From Zoroaster sp. YZ-2022 (lineage: Eukaryota; Echinodermata; Asteroidea; Forcipulatida; Zoroasteridae): a stretch of 64,000 nucleotides of DNA. Where the stretch lies: assembly GCA_029582265.1 (NCBI GenBank), contig CM055817.1:61691152-61755151 (forward strand). Reading direction: 5' to 3'. Shown here in pieces: positions 56,480 to 64,000 of this stretch; the first letter of the stretch is position 1; each line of letters starts with the position of its first letter. Under the pieces are notes generated by a model that was given only the letters and a program-made list of their open reading frames with translations, made no database searches and was not told the origin of the DNA. The position numbers were made by a program, and so were the translations under genes.

Positions 56480-57400
56480 TGGCAAGACTGTTGAAGGCTG
56501 ATGAGCTGTGGTAGCTGTCGCTTGTTGGTTGATCTGAAAACAATGATCCTTCCATCAGTAGTATAGACACAGCATCTCTGTCATGTCATCATGGTCAATG
56601 GTGGCAGAAACTAGAATATTCTGTTGTCTCTTCTTCCCAACTAAATCTGTGAAATAAAAATATAGTCAAGTGAGGAATGGAAAATGATTTTTTGGGAGAT
56701 TTTGAGCAATGAATGTATGCACATCAAATGAGCTGTTGGCCATTTTGTCGTCTGCTAAAACACATGCAATAGACATTGTGCACGAGTGATGGTTGGCTTT
56801 GACATTCTTTCCCAGATTTCACTGAAGGCGGCCATTTTAATTTAGATCATCTTGCGCACACAACAATTTTATGACAGCTATTTGACGTGTGCACAGACTG
56901 TGTGGCAAGTTACAATATATACACTGTACAAAAGAAAGCCCAATTGATCACACCCGCGCACACCCCGGCCGGCATCACGCAGCTACAGTGGCCTCACACG
57001 TGACTGTGTCAGGCGTGACTATCATATCAGAAGACAATGATCACTGGTGTGGGCGTGATCAGAGCACATGTGTATATCAAGTTGACATGGATGTTCATGT
57101 CACAAAACACGTGTTGAATGTCATTGGTCGATCACAGGTGATGTGGGCGGAACGAACCCGTTGTGGGAAAACAATTCATGTGCTTGCGACTTGCCGCACC
57201 CCTGCCTTCTAAATAAGGATATCCCATACGTCATGTTGGTTTTGGATAAGGACATGATTTTGCGTCCTAAAATAATATTTGATATTATGAAACTGCAAAA
57301 TATTACGATTAGTAATACGAATATAAAATCAGAACTTGAATATTTATTTATTTCTATCACAAGGAACTTTTTTTTAAACTTGCCTTTAGTTTGATGAATA
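56480..57400. other. No gene supported
   Basis: The 107-codon frame at 56889-57212 is His/Thr/Arg-rich and overlaps two other frames. No motif is recognised. Confidence 0.35.
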
Positions 57401-57450
57401 ACTTAACATTTATCATAGGTAAAACTTGCAGCTTTGCATGGTGAGGATGA

Positions 57451-57600
57451 TAAGTAAGACTAATTGCGGTGACACCATGTGGAATCTCAATTGAGTAGTA
57501 ATTAGTTCTGAAAAGAACTGGTGGTACCACCAGTTCTTTTCAGAACTAATTACTACTCAATTGAGATTCCACATGGTGTCACCGCAATTAGTCTTACTTA
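57451..57600. repeat. Perfect 150-bp palindrome
   Basis: The 75-bp left arm, beginning 'taagtaagactaattgcggt', is followed with no spacer by its exact reverse complement; the centre is 'ggtacc'. A direct repeat 'acttaacatttatcat' lies at 57401-57416 and 57596-57611, the right copy overlapping the palindrome end by five bases. Confidence 0.95.
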
Positions 57601-57976
57601 ACATTTATCATGTTTATGTGTAAATGAGTTAGGCTACCATAAATACTTTGGATGGTCAAATCAGCGGCACACAAAGTAATGATTTTACAAATTTTAACAA
57701 GTCATATCTCAAGAACCGAAATAGGTATTCAAAAACAAATTGCACCGTTGATCTTCTCTCAACTAGAGCTTCAATTTGATGCACATAGACTTGACAAATT
57801 TGGGAAAATAAATTAAAAATACGGTGTTATAGCTAACTAACATTAGTGGGGCTGACATGTATTGGACAGAAAAGTAGCGGTTGTATTCTACATTATTTCC
57901 TTTTTTTAATGTAAAAGTATTATACATGTACATGAATGATTATATTGCATTAGCCCATACCGAAAGTCCTGGTCCA

Positions 57977-58945
57977 CGTGGCAGAGTGACAGTAGGGTTT
58001 TCAGTTTGTACATGCTTGACCGAAGCCCGCCACACGTACAGCGCATCGCCCGCAACAAAAAACATCAAAATTTTAAATCAAAAAATTGTACTACTTTTAC
58101 CTGTCAAAATCTTACATGTAATAGCTCATTGGAAAGCTTATAGTTTCAGCTATCCAACAATGTACATAAAATAGCAATCGGAAGTACGTGCGAAACCTAG
58201 GTTTTTATGAATGAACCACTCTCGTCCCGCCCGGCCTTTCGCGAAGTGTTCCGAGATCGGGCGCATTCGGCGCGTAAAATTTGCCGCGCTCTGCTGAGGG
58301 CATCCACTTCGGAGCTGTCTCCGCACCCGAGTACATTGTGATTGACATGAAAACGGGTTTCCCTATTGAGCCAAAGGGCTCCTTTACATACCCACCATGC
58401 TTGCTCGATCTCCATAACTACTCTACAACCGAAGTTACGAAGAGATAAAAAGTAAACACCGTTTTTTCGAGGTGAAATCTTCAAGTTGAAAGGTACTAAG
58501 AGCGGTGTCTGAATGAATTTTGCACCTCTTTTCTATCATAGAGTGATCATAGACATACATGTACATGTATGTATGTGAAAGTTTTGAGCCGTAATTTTGT
58601 TTAGTTTTGAGCGGAGTGTATTTTTTACACCCTTTCAAAAGCTCTTATGAGGGAAACGAGCACGAATGCTGTGCGTGTGTATCACATTCACGGTGTGTGT
58701 AGGCTGATTCAACGGTTTTGTTGCCATACGGATGTACACAGTCAGTGTATGGACAGTCGCACTTCATCGAATGCTGTATATTTGATTAAATAAAACAGGA
58801 TTCCTCAAAAACTACTCGTCCGATTTTCTTGATTTAAAAACCATTGTATTTCTTTCATTAAGACCTTTAATTTGATATAAATATTGAGCATATTGGTTTA
58901 GGAATAATTTTTCACCTGAAAACCCTAGTGTCACAGTGACAGTCA
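57977..58945. mobile_element. Possible TIR element (~0.97 kb)
   Basis: 'agtgacagtagggttttcag' (57984-58003) is inverted as 'ctgaaaaccctagtgtcaca' at about 58917. Only about 25 bp match and no target duplication is clear. The minus-strand 95-codon frame inside is Arg-rich and unrecognised. Confidence 0.4.
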
Positions 58946-60065
58946 TGACAGTGTTGGGTAACGTTAGTGCGGTGGTCCTGCCGACAGCTACTCACGCCGC
59001 CTTGCTGTGTAATCACAAAAGCTCATGGAAACTTAACTATTTCTGTACGAACTTTCCCGCATTATACTTTATAGATGTATTCAACAGATGAAGAAAGTTA
59101 GTTTTTACCGTAGAGAAAGACGTTTTTTTTAATTTTTCATTGTAGGTGCCATTTTGTTTGACATGTGGTCGTATATACCGCCCTCTCGTGAGATAATTTG
59201 ACTTGCAATGTATACCGCCCTCTCGGGATGGATACCGGAACTGAAAACCAAGCCGTTTTTGAATTTGGACAATTCCTTAAATGGCCGCCGTGGACACTTA
59301 GCCCTCGGTGGTGAAATAATGACAAGTTGAAGGCATGCTACATTATAGACCGGGAAGATAACAATACGAATGAAACCATATATACGTTTGGGAATAGCTT
59401 AATTTTCAAGTTTTCAATACAGGCCAACCGGACAATTCTTTATCCATAGCTCTAAAAAAAACTTCCACTTTTGAGTTTGAACAAATTCCTTCACACCTTA
59501 ATTGGCTGCCGTGGACACTTAGCTCTTGGGCTGACAATGAAAGTTTAACACGTTAGCCTCAGTTGCATAACTATGGAGGGGGGAACGTGCCCCTCCGCCT
59601 GCTGAGGTCTGTCTGTGCCCCTGGGTGCCCCCTTTCAGAATTTTGAAAATAGGTCCCCCATTTGAGACTGCAGGATACAAAATGTTCAAGGATTGACATG
59701 CCGTCCTAGAAAAAGTGATGCACCCCTAGTGCCCCCTGAAAATTGGACCCTAGTTACGCTAATGTTAGGTTCTCCCACGTGCTGCACGAGTAGTTACATA
59801 CGCATCACGCACACATACAATCATGTACACGTGTACCCAGACGTACAGGGCCGGAGTACAACAGCTAGCACAAACTTCCTGTTCCATACAAAGCTTCAAA
59901 TCCTATACTGGCAATTTCTATTTTAAAAAAAACATTCAAAGTCTCAGGATAAAGTGTCAGTACTTGGTATCCTCTGCCCTGAGTTAACTTCCAGAAGGAG
60001 ATTAATAGTTCCATCAGTGATTTTGTTGTATACAGGCCTCACCATGTCTATTCTTTTGGTTTAAT
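58946..60065. other. No gene seen
   Basis: 'gtataccgccctctcg' is repeated at 59174 and 59210, and 'ggccgccgtggacacttagc' (59283) has a relative near 59505. A MITE-like 'gcccctccgcctgctgagg' / 'gtgccccctgaaaattggac' pair lies at 59590-59755. No coding gene. Confidence 0.35.
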
Positions 60066-60263
60066 TAAAGGGACAATATCGTCATCAGATCCACGAACGT
60101 GAAATCGGTGTCCTCGTTTAACACAATTACTGTATGGCTCAATTATGCAGCGTCAAGCTTACTATGACATTATCATGTGCGATATTATTTCCAGTCACTG
60201 AGTTAATCTAAAACTAGCACTCCGATTCCATGCCCTGTTGATCGTTACGACAATTGTCCCTTT
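60066..60263. mobile_element. MITE of the 'aaagggacaat' family, copy 4
   Basis: Starts 'aaagggacaatatcgtcatc' and ends 'gttacgacaattgtcccttt', with 'gcactccgattccatgccct' near the right end. Confidence 0.75.
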
Positions 60264-61194
60264 AATAGTAAACTTAAACCCAAATTTCTTAAGTGGACCA
60301 AGCGGTCCAGTGGAAGGGTTTGGGACTCTGTCAAGCCCCAGTAATACATTTTACTTTGAACTGGTCTACTGTTTATAAATAAATTCACGTGCAAATTTCT
60401 CAATCGTGCTCTCTCTGGGCACATATCACATACACGGACTGCTAACCACAAAATGTCTCTTCAGTGCATTATGATACGCATAAGGAGTGAAGGCAACCGT
60501 TATGATAAACTGCAACAGAGGGCGCTCTTCAACCAAAACTTTCAGGGGGCATGTACAGTTTTTTTATTTTAATGATATAGTTTTGTTTCTAATAGGCCTG
60601 TACATGTCTTGAGGGGGAAGAATATAAAAAAGTCAAAAATTAAAATAATAACCCCAATCATGGGCGCCTGCCCCGTAGGTCCTTGGTGGTTTTGTTTTTA
60701 ACCTTGCCCATTCTAAGGATTAAAATCAAAGGCAACAATTTGTTAACAGTAGGAAGTGGCCAAGTGGAATTCCTCAGGACTCTTGCCCAAAAGGACTTAG
60801 GTTCAATTCCCAATAAGATTTTTGTTGTTTACTTTGTTACTTTGACAGGATCCATTCTAAGGTTATAATTAAAATCAAACGTATCATTTTTTAGACAGGA
60901 GGAAGTGGTAATATGGAAATCCTCGGGACTTTTGCCTAGAAGATCCGGAATTCAGTTCCCAGATTGGTGGAGAATGTGCCTCATTTTTGATGATTACTTA
61001 TGACAATTTTCATATTGTCACAGTTTTACGAAGGGCAGGCATGACGTCAGAATAACCTGGACTACAATGTCTTGAGATACAGTCTGACTTGAAGCTCCCC
61101 TCAATTAAAAACTATTATGAGCACGATTTTGATTATTATTATAATTATTTTGTATACAATTCCCTCATACGATACTTAAAAATTTAACACTTAG
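60264..61194. other. No gene seen
   Basis: A two-copy segment around 'ggaagtgg.caa.tgga.attcctc.ggact' occurs at about 60752 and 60900. Otherwise unremarkable. Confidence 0.35.
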
Positions 61195-61440
61195 TAAGAT
61201 ATATAGATTGGTGAAATTTTTGCGTCGGGAGATTAACAATTGATTTAATTTTGCCCTATACCGACGTGTGTATAGCACTGTATACTCAGTGCTTTCCGAG
61301 TGTCTGTGAAAAATCTATACAGTCGACTCGGGCGGGATTCGAACCCACGATCTCCTGCTTACTAGTGCAGACGTCTTAACCTCTCGACCACCGAGCTTGC
61401 CCGATGACAATCGGCCGGCTAGAATCCCATATAGCCCTAA
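61195..61440 (-). repeat. tRNA-like SINE, second family, copy 2
   Basis: On the minus strand 'gctcggtggtcgagaggtta' and 'gggttcgaatcccgcccgag' are the A- and B-box regions of a class II tRNA-like head, with 'ctgcactagtaagcag' as anticodon arm. 'tcggtatagggcaaaatt' follows. It is better preserved than 44050-44350. Mismatches in the anticodon stem argue against a working tRNA. Confidence 0.75.
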
Positions 61441-61918
61441 GTGCCACTCCAATTCCATGCCCTGTCGATTGTTATGACAGTGTCACTTTAACCCTGCGGC
61501 AACAGTCCCTAGAGGTAGTTAACCGCCAATTTTAGCTAATTAATTAATTACTCCTTAATTGAGCGCTCAAAAAAACTATTTTTTTTCAAGTTCCTACATC
61601 AGCCATAGCCTAACAACATGGCATAGCCCCTTTAGTGTAGTTATTTATAGTTCAGCCAGACACGAGCCAGATACCATGACCCCTTCGCCACAAGGGAATA
61701 CCTTGTGTACAAAACATGGTATACACAGCCCATATCCCTTGACACAGCGGTACCCTTTGTGTGATCAATCATCCTGGTCTACAGGCTTGCCTCAGGATAT
61801 CTGTGATCAATCATCCATGCTCAGGGGTTGCTTGACAGTGCCTGGAAAGGATTGACCAATAAAAAACATAAACAAACTCAGAATTGATGTGTTTGGGCAG
61901 AGATTGGCTACTGGCAAA

Positions 61919-62326
61919 TGGGGGTGGTTTAGGATTTTCCTTACACTAATACACCGCAGATGGCTGGCTATGCATTCTTAGAGTTTTTTTTGTATTATTT
62001 GGCCTGGACTACATTCAGGGACTGTCTAAGGTGTAGCTCTGCATGAAAAATGGTATAAAACGGAGTGTACAGTACGTTATTCATACGTATATTACACAGG
62101 GCGGTTACAAACCGCGCGGGGGGGGGGGGTGGTTTAGGGATTTTCCCTTACACTAATACACCGCAGATGGCTGGCTATGCATTCTTAGAGAGTTTTTTTT
62201 TGGTATTATTTCGCCTGGACTACATTCAGGGACTGTCTGAGGTGTAGGTCTGCATGAAAAATGGTATAAAAAGGAGTGTACAGTACGTTATTCATACGTA
62301 TTACACTGGGCGGTTACAAACCGCCA
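61919..62326. repeat. ~205-bp tandem duplication
   Basis: 'ggtttagg.attttcc.ttac' through 'gtacgttattcatacgtat' and 'gggcggttacaaaccgc' occurs twice (about 61925-62118 and 62129-62325) with small indels and a G-run at the junction. Confidence 0.85.
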
Positions 62327-62379
62327 CCGTCCTTTGTTGGTGTAAATCGAAACGTTCAAAGTGGTCGAAGGGTTGAGTG

Positions 62380-62690
62380 ACACACAAATTCCATGCCCTG
62401 TCGATTGTTATGACAGTGTCCCTTTAAGTGACACACAAATTCCATGCCCTGTCAATTGTGATAACAATGTCCCTTTAAGTGCCACTCCGATTCCATGCCC
62501 TGTCAATTGTGATAACAGTGTTCCCTTTAAGTGCCACTCCGATTCCATGCCCTGGCGACTGTGACGACAGTGTCCCTTTATAACCCACTCCGATTCCATG
62601 CCTTTTCAATAATGACAGTGTCTCTTTAAGTGCCACTCTGATTCCATGCCCTGTCGATTGTGACGACAATGACCCTGTTCCATGTAATTT
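62380..62690. repeat. ~55-62-bp tandem array derived from a MITE end
   Basis: About five to six units of 'attccatgccctgt' plus 'gattgtgacgacagtgtccc' plus 'tttaagtgccactccg'. The same string is the right end of the 'aaagggacaat' MITEs (for example 60210-60263). Frames across it are incidental. Confidence 0.85.
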
Positions 62691-64000
62691 CATTCGTATT
62701 TCTGTTTTAATCACAACAATCTACGGGGTACACCGTCCCGCATTTTGAGAGTATTTTGCGGTGGGCTAAATGTGCATGGAGACCGTTTAAGGTATGAAGA
62801 ATTTGTCCAAATCCAAAAGTCATGTGATTTACTGAAAGAGGAGAACCTCAGCTTTAATTTGAATATAAAGTTGTCGGCCTCCCTTAAAAACTTTTAAAGT
62901 TATACCCGTTGCTAGAAATAATTTCATTTGTATTTCTGTTTTAATCACAACAATCTACGGGGTACACCGTACCGTATTTTGAGAGTATTTTGCGGTGGGC
63001 TAAGTGTGCATGGAGACCGTTTACGGTATGAAGAATTTGTCCAAATCCAAAAGTCATGTGGTTTTCTGAAAGAGGAGAACCTCAGCTTTAATTTGAATAT
63101 AAATTTGTCGGCCTCCCTTAAAAACTTTTAAAGTTATACCCGTTGCTAGAAATAATTTCATTCGTATTTTTGCTTTAATCACAACAATGTAGGGTGTACA
63201 CCGTCCCGTATTTTGAGAGTATTTTGCGGTGGGCTAAGTGTGCATGGAGACCGTTTAAGGTATGAAGAATTTGTCCAAATCCAAAAGTCATGTGAATTTC
63301 TGAAAGAGGAGAACCTCAGCTTTAATTTGAATATAAATTTGTTGGCCTCCCTTACACACTTTTAAAGTTATACCCGTTGCTAGAAATAATTTCATTCGTG
63401 TTTTTGCTTTAATCACAACAATGTAGGGTGTACAACGTCCCGTATTTTGAGAGTATTTTGCGGTGGGCTAAGTGTGCATGGAGACCGTTTAAGGTATGAA
63501 GAATTTGTCCAAATCCAAAAGTCATGTGATTTACTGAAAGAGGAGAACCTCAGCTTTAATTTGAATATAAAGTTGTCGGCCTCCCTTAAACACTTTTAAA
63601 GTTATACCCGTTGTAAGAAATAATTTCATTCTGTATTTCTGATTTAATCACAACAATGTATGGTGTACACCGTCCCGTATTTTGAAAGTAATTTGCGGTG
63701 GGCTAAGTGTGCATGGAGACCGTTTAAGGTATGAAGAATTTGTCCAAATCCCAAAGTCATGTGATTTACTGAAAGAGGAGAACCTCAGCTTTAATTTGAA
63801 TATAAAGTTGTCGGCCTCCCTTAAAAACTTTTAAAGTTATACCCGTTGCTAGAAATAATTTCATTTGTATTTCTGTTTTAATCACAACAATCTACAAGGT
63901 ACACCGTACCGTATTTTGAGAGTATTTTGCGGTGGGCTAAGTGTGCATGGAGACCGTTTACGGTATGAAGAATTTGTCCAAATCCAAAAGTCATGTGGTT
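62688..64000. repeat. ~235-bp satellite, 5.6 units, continues past window
   Basis: Units start at about 62688, 62921, 63154, 63388, 63624 and 63857 with 'aatttcatt.gtatttctg'. Each contains 'gagagtattttgcggtgggc', 'ggtatgaagaatttgtccaa' and 'gaggagaacctcagcttta'. They differ at scattered sites, and units with 'cggggtacacc' or 'gggtgtacacc' are interleaved. No lasting open frame. Confidence 0.95.

Noticed and set aside
56889..57212. 107-codon frame as a small protein
   Set aside because: Overlapping frames on both strands are equally open and no family resemblance is seen.
61328..61412. Functional tRNA on the minus strand
   Set aside because: The anticodon arm pairs only with an enlarged loop, and the sequence is part of a repeated unit also found at 44050 and, inverted, at 34855.

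Overview
The window is animal nuclear DNA with an invertebrate character. It has intron-split genes, long AT-rich non-coding stretches, many short inverted-repeat (MITE-like) elements and minisatellites, a BEL/Pao LTR retrotransposon, a CR1/L2-like LINE fragment, tRNA-headed SINEs and a cluster of NACHT-LRR (NLR-type) innate immune exons. NLR expansion, BEL/Pao elements, tacatg-type microsatellites and SINEs ending in (att)n point to a marine invertebrate deuterostome, most likely an echinoderm. The species cannot be named from the sequence alone.

Layout. 1-19 kb is repeat-dominated: a broken C2H2 zinc-finger array on the minus strand (465-1836), several TIR/foldback elements, three copies of a repeat carrying histone-stem-loop-like hairpins, two copies of a 0.5 kb repeat (one ending in a 28-bp minisatellite), and large palindromes. 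19.2-32.5 kb holds a likely start exon, two small paralogous exons, a Death-domain exon and a decayed NACHT-LRR exon. This locus is interrupted by a tRNA-derived SINE into which a 7.47-kb BEL/Pao element (20010-27482, minus strand, LTRs about 99% identical, 5-bp target duplication) has inserted; its gag carries a LINE fragment. 33.9-46.8 kb holds a second likely start exon, two truncated NACHT-exon copies, a SAM exon, an exon resembling the TRADD N-terminal domain, and one long intact NACHT-LRR exon (44434-46826). 47-64 kb has no gene I can support. It contains a 77-bp repeat, MITEs, a 68-bp x 17 satellite, a perfect 150-bp palindrome and a roughly 235-bp satellite running off the end.

How the parts relate. 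All NLR-associated exons on the plus strand are phase 1 at both ends (start exons end in phase 1), so any order can be spliced in frame. Two readings fit: two tandem genes (Death-NACHT-LRR, now broken, then SAM-TRADDN-NACHT-LRR, about 1076 residues), or one long gene (Death-SAM-TRADDN-NACHT-LRR) with decayed copies inside introns. The sequence does not decide between them. The BEL element is young but broken by a stop codon, a LINE insertion and small frameshifts.
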